Source: Agrococcus baldri (GTDB lineage: Bacteria > Actinomycetota > Actinomycetes > Actinomycetales > Microbacteriaceae). From it: a stretch of 64,000 bases of DNA. The stretch is from contig BJUU01000003.1 in assembly GCA_007988785.1 (NCBI GenBank), positions 186,001 through 250,000 of the forward strand. The letters run 5' to 3'. The notes below the pieces were generated by a model. That model worked only from the letters and a program-made list of their open reading frames with translations, had not been told where the DNA came from and ran no database searches. Numbering within the stretch: position 1 is the first letter of the stretch; the number at the start of each line of letters is the position of its first letter. Positions 1-10,242 of the stretch are shown one piece after another. A program made the translations under genes and the position numbers.

Positions 1-171
1 CCGCTGGTCGTTGGCGCGTGCTCGAAAGGTGCGCGACAACCGAAGGCTTGCTCGTGAGAGCGTCGGCCAGCGCAGGTGCGAATTCCCCGTCGAGGGTCGA
101 GCTCCTGCGCTGCCGCCGGAGCTCTTTTTCATGTGCACGCCAGGGAAGCCAGCAATGACGCAAGGAGCACC
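1..171 (+). promoter_or_regulatory. Ribosomal protein L10 leader of rplJ-rplL (5' end may lie outside window)
   Basis: The untranslated region before rplJ has the layout of the bacterial L10 leader: a structured, purine-rich 5' part, then a GC stem with a T run, then about 40 nt to the rplJ start. In this family the L10-L12 complex binds the leader and represses its own operon. The start of the leader may lie before the window. An intrinsic-terminator-like hairpin sits inside it and is listed separately. Assignment rests on position and structure by eye. Confidence 0.75.
99..129 (+). terminator. Intrinsic terminator / attenuator inside the L10 leader
   Basis: GAGCTCC (99-105) and GGAGCTC (118-124) form a perfect 7-bp stem around a 12-nt loop, followed at once by five Ts (125-129). 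It lies 42 nt before the rplJ start, so it can only act on leader readthrough. It suggests that L10-L12 control here includes transcription attenuation. Confidence 0.7.
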
Positions 172-690
172 ATGGCGAACAAGGAAGCTGCGGTCGCCGA
201 GCTCTCGAAGCTCTTCGAGGACTCGAACGCCGTTCTGCTGACCGAGTACCGCGGTCTCACCGTCGGCCAGCTGAAGACGCTGCGCCGTTCGATCAGTGAG
301 CACGCGACGTACGCCGTGGTGAAGAACACGCTCACCAAGATCGCAGCGAACAACGCGGGAATCTCCGCGTTCGACGACACCCTCGTCGGCCCCTCTGCGA
401 TCGCATTCGTGCACGGCGACCCGGTCGCCGTCGCGAAGGAGCTGCGTGCCTTCGCCAAGGCGAACCCGGCGCTCGTGGTCAAGAACGGATTCTTCGACGG
501 GAACCCGCTCACGACCGACGACGTCAACAAGCTCGCCGATCTCGAGTCGCGTGAGGTGCTGCTGGCCAAGCTGGCCGGCGCCTTCAAGGCCTCGCTGTTC
601 GGCGCTGCCTACATGTTCAACGCCCCGCTCGCTCAGGCCGTTCGCACGGTCGAGGCGCTGCGGGTCAAGCAGGAGTCCGCGGCCGAATAG
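172..690 (+). CDS. rplJ: 50S ribosomal protein L10
   Basis: Encodes the 172-residue stalk base protein that anchors L7/L12 dimers to the 50S subunit. The N-terminal rRNA-binding domain is clear ([16 protein letters not shown] near residues 24-39, then [10 protein letters not shown]). The C-terminal part is the helix that binds L7/L12. The ATG at 172 was chosen over an in-frame start at 76 because AAGGAG sits at 162-167 and [11 protein letters not shown] is the usual N-terminus. It is followed by rplL after 33 nt, the standard order. Confidence 0.97.
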   Translation: MANKEAAVAELSKLFEDSNAVLLTEYRGLTVGQLKTLRRSISEHATYAVVKNTLTKIAANNAGISAFDDTLVGPSAIAFVHGDPVAVAKELRAFAKANPALVVKNGFFDGNPLTTDDVNKLADLESREVLLAKLAGAFKASLFGAAYMFNAPLAQAVRTVEALRVKQESAAE

Positions 691-723
691 GCCACGGTCT
701 GGACGAGAAACAAGGAGAAGACG

Positions 724-1113
724 ATGGCAAAGCTGTCGACTGACGAGCTGCTCGAGCAGTTCAAGGGGCTCACGCTCATCGAGCTCAGCGAGTTCGTGAA
801 GGCATTCGAGGAGACCTTCGAGGTCACCGCTGCGGCTCCGGTCGCGGCCGCTGCGGCTCCGGCCGCCGGTGGCGCTGCCGCTGCTGAGGAGGCCGAGGAG
901 CAGACCGAGTTCGACGTGGTCCTCGAGGCCGCCGGCTCGGCGAAGATCCAGGTCATCAAGGTCGTGCGCGCGCTCACGTCGCTCGGCCTCGGCGAGGCCA
1001 AGGCGCTCGTCGACGGTGCTCCCGCCAACGTGCTCGAGGGCGCGAAGAAGGAAGACGCCGACAAGGCGAAGGCCGACCTCGAAGAGGCCGGCGCGACGGT
1101 GACCGTCAAGTAG
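724..1113 (+). CDS. rplL: 50S ribosomal protein L7/L12
   Basis: A 129-residue stalk protein that recruits translational GTPases. It has the three expected parts: an N-terminal dimerisation region (about 1-35), an Ala/Pro/Glu-rich hinge (about 38-62), and the conserved C-terminal domain beginning [17 protein letters not shown] and ending in TVTVK. An AAGGAG ribosome-binding site (713-718) precedes the ATG. It is co-transcribed with rplJ, and a strong stem-loop follows the stop codon. Confidence 0.98.
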   Translation: MAKLSTDELLEQFKGLTLIELSEFVKAFEETFEVTAAAPVAAAAAPAAGGAAAAEEAEEQTEFDVVLEAAGSAKIQVIKVVRALTSLGLGEAKALVDGAPANVLEGAKKEDADKAKADLEEAGATVTVK

Positions 1114-1129
1114 TCACCCGCTGCATCGC

Positions 1130-1163
1130 GAAGGGCCGCGCTCCGTCTGGGGTGCGGCCCTTC
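1130..1163. terminator. Stem-loop after rplL, shared by convergent genes
   Basis: GAAGGGCCGC (1130-1139) pairs perfectly with GCGGCCCTTC (1154-1163) around a 14-nt loop. It lies between the rplL stop and the stop of the opposing HXXEE gene, so it can end transcripts from both sides. There is no strong T run. Confidence 0.7.
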
Positions 1164-1164
1164 G

Positions 1165-1701
1165 TCATGCCGCCCTGGGTCGCCAGGGCAGGCGGATGCG
1201 GTGCCGCAGGATCCGTCGCGCGATCACGTGCGAGAGCGGCACGCAGGCACCGAGGGCCATCGCGACCGCCGTGGTGGCGGGGTGCAGCGGCACCCTGCGC
1301 TGCACGAGCTCGGCGGCGGTCGCGATCGAGAAGCCGGCCACCAGCACGGGCGTCGTCACGAGTCCCGGCGTGTAGGCGCGGGCGGTGACGGTGCCGCCGA
1401 TGTGCGAGATCGCGTGCAGCCCGTAGCCCAGCAGCGCGCCCTGGTAGAGGGCGCTGCGGCCGCCGGTGCGGGCGCCCTCGGCGGCGGCGACGGCGAACGG
1501 CACGCCCACCAGCGCGATCGCCGTCCACACCTCGGTGCGCGTGCGCCGCACGAGGTGCCCGACGACCGCGAGCCCGCGCAGGTCGAGGTCGTCGGCGACC
1601 CGCTGCGTCCAGCCGGGCATCGTGACCGCCTCCTCGAGGTCGTGCAGCGTCCAGGCGCCGAGCAGTCCCCAGGTGGCCCAGCGGGCAGGCGTTCGCGTCA
1701 T
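1165..1701 (-). CDS. HXXEE domain membrane protein
   Basis: A 178-residue protein with the motif that names the HXXEE family, HDLEE at residues 20-24, followed by several hydrophobic segments (about 62-75, 85-100, 115-132, 145-160). A second conserved histidine-rich stretch, HAISH, lies at 96-100. The family is a set of small integral membrane proteins of unknown function. The ATG at 1701 matches this N-terminus; the open frame continues upstream over unrelated sequence. It stands alone, convergent with rplL. Confidence 0.8.
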   Translation of the reverse strand: MTRTPARWATWGLLGAWTLHDLEEAVTMPGWTQRVADDLDLRGLAVVGHLVRRTRTEVWTAIALVGVPFAVAAAEGARTGGRSALYQGALLGYGLHAISHIGGTVTARAYTPGLVTTPVLVAGFSIATAAELVQRRVPLHPATTAVAMALGACVPLSHVIARRILRHRIRLPWRPRAA

Positions 1702-1776
1702 GCCTCCACGCTCGCAGATGCGCGCCGGCCGCAACACCCCGCCCGGTCTCGGCTCGCGGCTGGCATGCTTGCTGGC

Positions 1777-1989
1777 ATGTCGACCAGAGGCCTGCCCGAG
1801 CAGATCGGCGACCTGCCCAAGATCGGCCGCCCGGCGGCCAGCGCACTGCTGACCATCGGCGTCACCACGCTCGACGGGGTCGCGGCGATGGGCGAGGCAG
1901 AGCTGCTGGCGCTGCACGGCGTCGGCCCGAAGGCGGTGCGCATCCTGCGCGAGGCGCTCGAGCAGCGCGGCAGCAGCCTGCAGGCCTGA
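1777..1989 (+). CDS. Small helix-hairpin-helix DNA-binding protein
   Basis: A 70-residue protein made mostly of two helix-hairpin-helix units: PKIGRPAASALLTIGV near the start and LHGVGPKAVRILREAL at about 46-61, with the GVGPKA hairpin typical of non-specific DNA binders. Such short HhH proteins are common in actinobacteria and usually annotated only as DNA-binding. CATGCT lies 7 nt before the ATG and could be a leaderless -10 box. No operon partner. Confidence 0.75.
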   Translation: MSTRGLPEQIGDLPKIGRPAASALLTIGVTTLDGVAAMGEAELLALHGVGPKAVRILREALEQRGSSLQA

Positions 1990-1993
1990 CCCG

Positions 1994-2464
1994 TCAGCGG
2001 GCGCGGAGCGGCCAGTCGGCGTCACCGGGCGCGACCGCGCGGAGCACGCTGTCGCTGAGCTGCTCCGCGGCCTGCTCGAGCGACTCGTCGCAGGCATCGC
2101 AGCCGCAGATCGGGGCGGCCGCGTCGACCTCGCCGCCGAGGTCTGCCCGCACCCCGGGGAAGTCGGTCCAGGCGATGCCGATGCCGTGGCTGCGGCCGGT
2201 GGCGAGCAGCCGCACCGCGCGCAGCTCATGTGCCGCAGCGGGAACCTCCTCGGCGACGCACTCGTACTCGTCGAGCAGATGCGCGAGCAGCGCATCGGCG
2301 ACGTCGTGCAGCGGCTGGTAGCGCTCAGGGCAGGTGATGCGCTCGTACGCCTCGTCGGGCGGAGCCGCCAATCCCCAGCGCTGCCCGAACGGGATCTCGA
2401 CGCCCTCGGCGTCGACCCATGACGTCGGCAGCGACGGCATGCGGAAGACGGGGAGCTCGGCCAT
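1994..2464 (-). CDS. Conserved hypothetical protein (possibly DUF6226)
   Basis: A 156-residue soluble protein starting MAELPVFRMPSLPTSW. It is acidic, without signal peptide or membrane segment, and has a C-terminal CGCDACDE cluster (about residues 120-127) that could bind a metal. It resembles from memory the DUF6226 family of actinobacterial proteins of unknown function. It ends four bases after the upstream HhH gene on the other strand and is divergent from the ABC exporter. I cannot assign a role. Confidence 0.7.
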   Translation of the reverse strand: MAELPVFRMPSLPTSWVDAEGVEIPFGQRWGLAAPPDEAYERITCPERYQPLHDVADALLAHLLDEYECVAEEVPAAAHELRAVRLLATGRSHGIGIAWTDFPGVRADLGGEVDAAAPICGCDACDESLEQAAEQLSDSVLRAVAPGDADWPLRAR

Positions 2465-2513
2465 GCGGCCATCGTCGCACGAGCCCCTCAGGGCTCGCGT
2501 CGGGCCGCGGCGC

Positions 2514-2519
2514 TACGCT
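2514..2519 (+). promoter_or_regulatory. Leaderless -10 box (TACGCT) of the ABC exporter
   Basis: TACGCT fits the TANNNT pattern and ends 6 nt before the GTG at 2526. There is no Shine-Dalgarno sequence between, so the transcript probably begins at or next to the start codon. Confidence 0.55.
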
Positions 2520-2525
2520 CGGCTC

Positions 2526-4388
<1,863 letters not shown>

Positions 4389-4427
4389 CGCGAGCGGCCG
4401 CCAACTGATCACCAAGCGACGGCCTCC

Positions 4428-4468
4428 TGCGTTCATTTCTTGACAGCATCCGCGCGCGTCGTCACGAT
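4428..4468 (+). promoter_or_regulatory. Promoter and putative operator of the ROK regulator
   Basis: TTGACA (4440-4445) and CACGAT (4463-4468) are separated by exactly 17 nt, and the start codon follows 7 nt later. The segment around the -35 (4428-4448) reads TGCGTTCAT-N2-CTTGAC-N-GCA and is repeated at the importer promoter (5665-5685). A shared box over both -35 elements is a good candidate for the ROK protein's own operator. Confidence 0.7.
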
Positions 4469-4475
4469 AGGCACC

Positions 4476-5645
4476 ATGGCGAAGCGACGCAGCCCCGGCT
4501 CCCAGGGCGCTCTGCGCGCCGCGAACGAGGCGCGTGTCGTGTCGGCGCTGCGCGGCTCGCCCGCCACGCAGTCCGAGATCGCCGAGCGCACCGGCCTCGC
4601 ACATGCCACCGTCTCGAACATCGTGCGCGACCTGCGCGAGCGCGGCGCCGTCTCGACAGCGCCGACGGTGCACCAGGGCAGGCGCGCGAGCCTCGTCACG
4701 CTCGAGCGCGCCGAGGGGCCGACGGTCGTCGGCGTCGACTTCGGCAGGCAGCACGTGCGGATCGCCGTCGCCGCCGACGATCCCATCGTGCTCGTGGAGG
4801 ACGAGGTCGCGCTGGCGCCCGGCCACCGCGCCGACGAGAGCCTCGCGATCGCGGCGGAGCGGCTGGACGAGCTGCTGCGCGACGCCGGGCTGCGCCGCGC
4901 GGACGTCGCGGCGATCTGCGTGGGCGTGCCCTGCCCGATCGATCGGCGCACGGGCTCGATCCTCGGCCACTCGATCCTGCCGGAGTGGGACGGCGTGACG
5001 CGCGATCGCATCGGCGAGGCCTTCGGCATGCCGGTGGAGGTGGCGAACGACTCCGACCTGGGCGCGATCGCCGAGCGCAGCTTCGGCGCCTACAGCGGCG
5101 TCGACGACCTGATCTTCGTGAAGATCGGCACCGGCATCGGCAGCGGGCTGGTGATCGGCGGCCGGCTGCACAGCGGCGCCTTCGGCATCGCGGGCGAGCT
5201 CGGCCACGTGCAGGTCGACGCCAACGGCACGCTGTGCGTGTGCGGCAGCAGGGGCTGCCTCGAGACCCTCGCGTCGGCGCGCGTCATGGCGCAGTCGCTC
5301 TCCGCGGCCTTCGGCAGGCCCATCACGACGGCCGACATCGTGCGGCAGGCCATCGACGGCGACCCGGCAACGCGGCGCGTGGTCGCCGACGCCGGGGTCG
5401 CGATCGGGCGCGCCGTCGCCAACGCCGCCAACCTGCTGGCGCCCAGCGCCGTCGTGGTCGGGGGGCCGCTCGCCGAGGCCGGCGAGCTGCTGCTCGAGCC
5501 CGTGCGGGACGGCTTCCGCCGCTTCGCGCTGCACCCGCTCGCGACCTCGACCGAGATCGCCGGCACGACGCTCGGATCGCGCGCGGAGGTGCTCGGCGCC
5601 GTGACCCTCGCGCGGCAGACGGCACGCGCTGCCGCGTTCATCTGA
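4476..5645 (+). CDS. ROK family transcriptional regulator
   Basis: A 389-residue sugar-responsive regulator. An N-terminal winged helix (about 15-65, with ATQSEIAERTGLAHATVSN) is followed by the ROK kinase-like sugar-binding fold. The zinc motif CxCGxxGCxE is present as CVCGSRGCLE (near residue 250), and GTGIGSGLVIGG lines the phosphate loop. It directly precedes a monosaccharide ABC importer in the same direction, so it most likely represses that operon and itself, released by sugar. The ATG at 4476 fits the 17-nt-spaced leaderless promoter; an in-frame start at 4440 lies within the -35. Confidence 0.92.
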   Translation: MAKRRSPGSQGALRAANEARVVSALRGSPATQSEIAERTGLAHATVSNIVRDLRERGAVSTAPTVHQGRRASLVTLERAEGPTVVGVDFGRQHVRIAVAADDPIVLVEDEVALAPGHRADESLAIAAERLDELLRDAGLRRADVAAICVGVPCPIDRRTGSILGHSILPEWDGVTRDRIGEAFGMPVEVANDSDLGAIAERSFGAYSGVDDLIFVKIGTGIGSGLVIGGRLHSGAFGIAGELGHVQVDANGTLCVCGSRGCLETLASARVMAQSLSAAFGRPITTADIVRQAIDGDPATRRVVADAGVAIGRAVANAANLLAPSAVVVGGPLAEAGELLLEPVRDGFRRFALHPLATSTEIAGTTLGSRAEVLGAVTLARQTARAAAFI

Positions 5646-5664
5646 AGATAACGATTTGGATACT

Positions 5665-5705
5665 TGCGTTCATGACTTGACGCAACGTTCCAGCCCGCGT
5701 AGGTT
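5665..5705 (+). promoter_or_regulatory. Promoter and putative ROK operator of the monosaccharide importer operon
   Basis: TTGACG (5677-5682) and TAGGTT (5700-5705) are spaced by 17 nt. The box at 5665-5685 matches the one at the regulator's promoter at almost every position (TGCGTTCAT-N2-CTTGAC-N-GCA). The importer GTG follows at 5753 with AGGGAG at 5741-5746, so this transcript has a leader of roughly 40 nt. Confidence 0.72.
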
Positions 5706-5752
5706 GATCCGCGATCCCGCCATGGAGAGCGGCATCGCGAAGGGAGCCAAGG

Positions 5753-7294
5753 GTGGCTGAGCCGGTGATCCTGTCGATGCGCAGCATCACGAAGGAGTTC
5801 CCCGGTGTCCGCGCGCTCGACGACGTGAGTCTCGAGGTGCGCAAGGGCACGATCCACGCGATCTGCGGCGAGAACGGTGCCGGCAAGTCGACGCTGATGA
5901 AGGTGCTCTCCGGCGTCTACCCGCACGGCTCCTTCGACGGCGAGATCGTCTACCAGAGCCAGCCCGTCGCGTTCGGCAGCATCAACGACTCCGAGCGCGC
6001 CGGCATCGTGATCATCCACCAGGAGCTCGCGCTCGTGCCCGAGCTGTCGATCGCCGAGAACATCTTCCTCGGCAACGAGCCGCGCCGCGGGCTCGCGATC
6101 GACTGGGACACCGTGCGGATGCGCGCGACCGAGCTGCTCGCGCGCGTCGGCCTCGACGAGGACCCCGACACGCCCATCAAGCACATCGGCGTCGGCAAGC
6201 AGCAGCTCGTCGAGATCGCCAAGGCGCTCGAGAAGGACGTCAAGCTGCTCATCCTCGACGAGCCCACCGCGGCGCTCAACGAGAACGACTCGCAGCACCT
6301 GCTCGACCTCATCGTCGGCCTCAAGGCCAAGGGCGTGACGTCGATCATGATCTCGCACAAGCTCAACGAGATCGAGCAGGTCTCCGACGCCATCACGATC
6401 ATCCGCGACGGCAGGATGATCGAGACCCTCGACATCGCCGACGGCGACGTCGACGAGGATCGCATCATCCGCGGCATGGTCGGCCGCACCCTCGGCCAGC
6501 GCTTCCCCGAGCGCGCCCACACCACCGGCGAGGTCTTCTTCGAGGTGCGCGACTGGACGGTGCAGCATCCGCTCTCCGCCGAGCGACTGGTCGCCAAGCG
6601 CTCGAGCTTCACCGTGCGGCGCGGCGAGATCGTCGGCTTCGCGGGGCTCATGGGCGCCGGCCGCACCGAGCTGGCCATGAGCGTCTTCGGCCGGCAGTAC
6701 GGCACCTGGCTCGGCGGCACGATGCACAAGGACGGCAAGGAGATCAAGGTGCGCTCCGTGCCCGACGCGATCGGCCACGGCATCGCCTACGTGAGCGAGG
6801 ACCGCAAGGCCCTCGGCCTCAACCTGCTCGACACGATCAAGCGCTCCATCGTCTCGGCCAAGCTCTCCAGGATCTCGACCGCCGGCGTGGTCGACGGGCT
6901 GCAGGAGGCGCAGGCCGCCGAGGAGTACCGCCGCTCGCTGCGCATCAAGTCGCCGAGCGTCGAGCACGGCGTCGACACGCTCTCGGGCGGCAACCAGCAG
7001 AAGGTCGTGCTGGCGAAGTGGATGTTCACCGACCCCGACCTGCTCATCCTCGACGAGCCGACGCGCGGCATCGACGTCGGCGCCAAGAGCGAGATCTACC
7101 AGATCGTCCGCGAGCTCGCCGATGCGGGCAAGGGCGTGATCCTCATCTCCTCCGAGCTGCCGGAGCTGCTGGGGCTGGCCGACCGGATCTACACGATCTT
7201 CGAGGGTCGCATCACCGGCGAGCTGCGCGCCGCCGACGCCGACCAGGAGATGCTCATGCGCCGGATGGCGCCGACGAAGGGTGACCACGAATGA
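5753..7294 (+). CDS. mmsA: Monosaccharide ABC importer, ATP-binding protein
   Basis: A 513-residue double ATPase of the ribose/xylose type that powers sugar uptake. Domain 1 has Walker [13 protein letters not shown] and Walker [14 protein letters not shown]. Domain 2 has the degenerate P-loop [10 protein letters not shown] usual for this family, with signature [14 protein letters not shown] and [16 protein letters not shown]. First gene of an operon with permease and binding protein; the order and sequences resemble the MmsA/GguA group of multiple-monosaccharide transporters. GTG start with AGGGAG upstream. Its TGA overlaps the next ATG. Confidence 0.93.
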   Translation: MAEPVILSMRSITKEFPGVRALDDVSLEVRKGTIHAICGENGAGKSTLMKVLSGVYPHGSFDGEIVYQSQPVAFGSINDSERAGIVIIHQELALVPELSIAENIFLGNEPRRGLAIDWDTVRMRATELLARVGLDEDPDTPIKHIGVGKQQLVEIAKALEKDVKLLILDEPTAALNENDSQHLLDLIVGLKAKGVTSIMISHKLNEIEQVSDAITIIRDGRMIETLDIADGDVDEDRIIRGMVGRTLGQRFPERAHTTGEVFFEVRDWTVQHPLSAERLVAKRSSFTVRRGEIVGFAGLMGAGRTELAMSVFGRQYGTWLGGTMHKDGKEIKVRSVPDAIGHGIAYVSEDRKALGLNLLDTIKRSIVSAKLSRISTAGVVDGLQEAQAAEEYRRSLRIKSPSVEHGVDTLSGGNQQKVVLAKWMFTDPDLLILDEPTRGIDVGAKSEIYQIVRELADAGKGVILISSELPELLGLADRIYTIFEGRITGELRAADADQEMLMRRMAPTKGDHE

Positions 7295-8571
7295 CCGACC
7301 AGGTGAACGAGCGCCGCGGCTTCCTGGCGGAGTTCAGCATGCTCTTCGGCAAGCGCGGCTCGCTGAAGGAGTTCGGCATCCTCGGCGCGCTCATCGTGAT
7401 CGTGCTGGCGTTCCAGATCGCGACGAACGGCACGACGCTCGCGCCGGGCAACGTCATCAACATCGTGCAGTCGCAGTCGTACATCCTGATCCTCGCGATC
7501 GGCATGGTGATGGTGATCATCGCCGGCCACATCGACCTCTCGGTCGGCTCTGTGGCGGCCTTCTCGAGCGTCGTCGTCGCCATCTCGATGAACGACTGGG
7601 GGCTGCCGTGGGGCGTCGCCATCCTGATCGGCCTCGGGCTCGGCGTGCTCATCGGCGCCTGGCAGGGCTTCTGGGTGGCGTTCGTGGGGGTGCCGGCGTT
7701 CATCGTCACGCTCGCGGGCATGCTGCTGTTCCGCGGCCTCAACCAGGTCGTCGGCCAGTCGCGCGGCATCGGCGTCGACCCCGGCTTCGTCGACGTGCTC
7801 GCCGGCTACCTGCCCGAGTTCGGCCCCTTCACGGGCTACAACAACCCGACGCTGCTGCTCGGCCTGCTCGCGATCGTCGCCGTCGTCGTCTTCGAGCTGC
7901 GCACCCGCGCTCGGCGCAAGCGCATCGGCGCCGACGTGCCGCCGCAGTGGGTGCTCATCACGCGCCTCGTGCTGATCTCGGGCGCCATCGTCGCTGCGAC
8001 GCTGCTGTTCGCCAGCGGTCGCCCCGGCACGAGCTTCCCGCTCTCGGGCGTGCTGCTCGTCGCCTTCGTGCTCGGCTACGGCTTCCTCACCCAGCGCACG
8101 ACGCTCGGACGCCACATCTACGCGGTCGGCGGCAACCGTCGCGCCGCCCAGCTCTCGGGCGTGCGCTCGCGCTGGGTCGACTTCTTCGTGATGGCGAACA
8201 TGTCGGTGCTCGCCTCCGTCGCGGGCATGATGTGGATCGCCCGCGCGCAGGCTGCCGGCCCCGCCGACGGCGTGACCTGGGAGCTCGACGCGATCGCGGC
8301 CGTCTTCATCGGCGGCGCGGCCGTCGCCGGCGGCATCGGCACCGTCGCGGGCAGCATCATCGGCGGCCTCGTCATGGCGGTGCTCTCGAACGGCCTGTTC
8401 GCGATCGGCACCGGCTCCGACTGGATCCAGGTGATCAAGGGCCTCGTGCTGCTGGTCGCCGTCGCGGTTGACGTGCTGAACAAGCGCCAGGGCCGCTTCT
8501 CGATCATCGCGCTCCTGCAGCGCGGCCTGACCCGCGGTCGCGACCGCGACAGCCTGTCCGTGTCGTCCTGA
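7291..8571 (+). CDS. mmsB: Monosaccharide ABC importer, permease
   Basis: A 426-residue integral membrane permease of the branched-chain/ribose type, with around ten hydrophobic segments beginning at residue 25. Family features include [13 protein letters not shown] near residue 85 and [18 protein letters not shown] near 130, where the ATPase is thought to dock. The start codon overlaps the ATPase stop (ATGA), so translation is coupled. It forms the pore for the sugar delivered by the following lipoprotein. Confidence 0.93.
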   Translation: MTDQVNERRGFLAEFSMLFGKRGSLKEFGILGALIVIVLAFQIATNGTTLAPGNVINIVQSQSYILILAIGMVMVIIAGHIDLSVGSVAAFSSVVVAISMNDWGLPWGVAILIGLGLGVLIGAWQGFWVAFVGVPAFIVTLAGMLLFRGLNQVVGQSRGIGVDPGFVDVLAGYLPEFGPFTGYNNPTLLLGLLAIVAVVVFELRTRARRKRIGADVPPQWVLITRLVLISGAIVAATLLFASGRPGTSFPLSGVLLVAFVLGYGFLTQRTTLGRHIYAVGGNRRAAQLSGVRSRWVDFFVMANMSVLASVAGMMWIARAQAAGPADGVTWELDAIAAVFIGGAAVAGGIGTVAGSIIGGLVMAVLSNGLFAIGTGSDWIQVIKGLVLLVAVAVDVLNKRQGRFSIIALLQRGLTRGRDRDSLSVSS

Positions 8572-8618
8572 CCGGCGCAACCTGAACCCATCCCACACCG
8601 AAAACAACAGGAGTACTG

Positions 8619-9725
8619 ATGAGGAAGTCCACCTTCGTGGCGCTCGCCGGCATCGCCGCCGTCAGCGTCGCACTCACCGGCTGCGGCCGGGCCGACACCG
8701 GCGCAGAGCCCGAGGGCTCGGGCGCAGCGCCCGAGGCCGGGTTCGCGGCCGACGCCACGATCGGCGTCGCCCTGCCCGACCGCACGAGCGAGAACTGGGT
8801 GCTCGCGGGCGACCTGTTCACGAACGGGCTGGAGGAGGCCGGCTTCACCGGCAACGTCCAGTACGCCGGCTCGTCGAACTCGGTCGGCGACCAGCAGCAG
8901 CAGATCCAGAGCATGATCTCGGCCGGCGCCGAGGTCATCATCATCGGCGCCGCCGACACCGCCCAGCTCGCGACGCAGCTCGAGGCGGCCGACGCGGCCG
9001 ACATCACGGTGATCGCCTACGACCGCCTGATCCAGGACAGCGAGCTCGTCGACTACTACGTCGCGTTCGACAACTTCCACGTCGGCGAGCTGCAGGCGCA
9101 GTCGCTGCTCGAGGGCCTCGAGGCGCAGCACGGCGACGTCGACACCTGGAACATCGAGCTGTTCTCGGGCTCGGCCGACGACTCGAACTCGGCCGTCTTC
9201 TTCGACGGCGCGATGAGCGTGCTGCAGCCCAAGATCGACGACGGCACGCTGAACATCGTCTCCGGCCAGACCACGGTGCAGCAGACGGCCACCGAGGACT
9301 GGGCGGCAGAGAACGCGCAGAACCGCATGGACACCATCCTGCAGAGCTCCTATGAGGGCCAGGACCTGCACGGCGTGCTCTCGCCGAACGACAACCTCGC
9401 CCGCGCCATCCTCACCTCGGTGCAGGGCGCCGGCCGCGACGTGCCGGTCGTGACGGGCCAGGACTCCGAGGTCGAGTCGGTGCAGTCGATCGTCGCTGGC
9501 GTGCAGTACTCCACCATCTACAAGGACACGCGCGCGCTCGTCGCCGCGTCGATCGAGATGGCGCAGGCGCTGCAGGCCGGTGAGGAGCCCACCACCACGG
9601 GCACGCAGGACAACGGCGCCTTCGAGGTGCCCTCGAACCTGCTCGAGCCGGTCATCGTGACCCAGGAGAACGCCGCAGAGGCGTACGCCGACAACGAGGA
9701 TCTCGCTCCGCTCACCGAGGGGTAG
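8619..9725 (+). CDS. chvE: Monosaccharide ABC importer, substrate-binding lipoprotein
   Basis: A 368-residue periplasmic-binding-fold protein made as a lipoprotein: signal MRKSTFVALAGIAAVSVAL and lipobox LTGC with Cys22. The mature part begins with a Gly/Ala/Glu linker, then IGVALPDRTSENWVLAG. A second family region, GVLSPNDNLARAI, lies near residue 250. It is related to ChvE-type binding proteins for several aldoses. ACAGGAG precedes the ATG. Last gene of the operon, followed by a strong stem-loop. The actual sugar is not readable from the sequence. Confidence 0.9.
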   Translation: MRKSTFVALAGIAAVSVALTGCGRADTGAEPEGSGAAPEAGFAADATIGVALPDRTSENWVLAGDLFTNGLEEAGFTGNVQYAGSSNSVGDQQQQIQSMISAGAEVIIIGAADTAQLATQLEAADAADITVIAYDRLIQDSELVDYYVAFDNFHVGELQAQSLLEGLEAQHGDVDTWNIELFSGSADDSNSAVFFDGAMSVLQPKIDDGTLNIVSGQTTVQQTATEDWAAENAQNRMDTILQSSYEGQDLHGVLSPNDNLARAILTSVQGAGRDVPVVTGQDSEVESVQSIVAGVQYSTIYKDTRALVAASIEMAQALQAGEEPTTTGTQDNGAFEVPSNLLEPVIVTQENAAEAYADNEDLAPLTEG

Positions 9726-9739
9726 TCAGCGATCCCACG

Positions 9740-9767
9740 ACGGGCGGTCCCTCCGGGGGCCGCCCGT
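9740..9767 (+). terminator. Terminator of the monosaccharide importer operon
   Basis: A 12-bp stem (9740-9751 with 9756-9767, one G-T pair) closes a TCCG tetraloop 15 bases after the binding-protein stop. The T run is weak (CCTTCG). Confidence 0.75.
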
Positions 9768-9824
9768 CCTTCGCTGCGGGCGCGGCGCGTGCGTCGGGTG
9801 CGCCGAGCGGATGGGTCGAGGTCG

Positions 9825-10202
9825 TCAGGCGGATGCGTCGAGGTCGTCCGCGTCCGGGTCCGGCAGGTCACGGGTCGCCTCGAGCCAGCGCAGCTCGAGC
9901 TCGCCCATGTCGGCGGCGTAGTCGGCGTAGCGGCAGCCGAGCCCGTTGGGCTTCAGCCGGATGCCCTCCTCGCGCCAGTGCGGCAGCGCCCGCTCGAGCA
10001 GCGCGGGCGGGAGGTCGCCCGAGCTGTTCGTGATCCGCCACCACGGCAGCCCGTCCGACCAGTGCCGCATGATCGAGCCCACCTGGCGCGGGCCGATGCC
10101 GCAGATCGCCGCGACCGCCCCGTACGAGGCGACGCGCCCGGCGGGCACCAGCTCGACGCAGCGCAGCACGCGCTCGACGATCAGCTCTCTGCGCGCATCC
10201 AT
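9825..10202 (-). CDS. Alkyltransferase-like protein (MGMT fold without acceptor cysteine)
   Basis: A 125-residue protein with the DNA-binding domain of O6-alkylguanine-DNA alkyltransferases: VPAGRVASYGAVAAICG, then GPRQVGSIMRH. The active-site PCHR is replaced by PWWR, so it cannot accept an alkyl group. Such ATL proteins bind damaged guanine and pass it to nucleotide excision repair in other organisms. The ATG at 10202 is preferred to a longer frame because the upstream translation is unrelated to the family. Divergent from cbs. Confidence 0.87.
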   Translation of the reverse strand: MDARRELIVERVLRCVELVPAGRVASYGAVAAICGIGPRQVGSIMRHWSDGLPWWRITNSSGDLPPALLERALPHWREEGIRLKPNGLGCRYADYAADMGELELRWLEATRDLPDPDADDLDASA

Positions 10203-10230
10203 CCGCCCATCCTGCACCGTGCGCCGGCGG

Positions 10231-10236
10231 TAGGCT
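10231..10236 (+). promoter_or_regulatory. Leaderless -10 box (TAGGCT) of cbs
   Basis: TAGGCT ends 6 nt before the GTG at 10243, supporting that codon over the ATG at 10258. Confidence 0.55.
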
Positions 10237-10242
10237 CGACCG

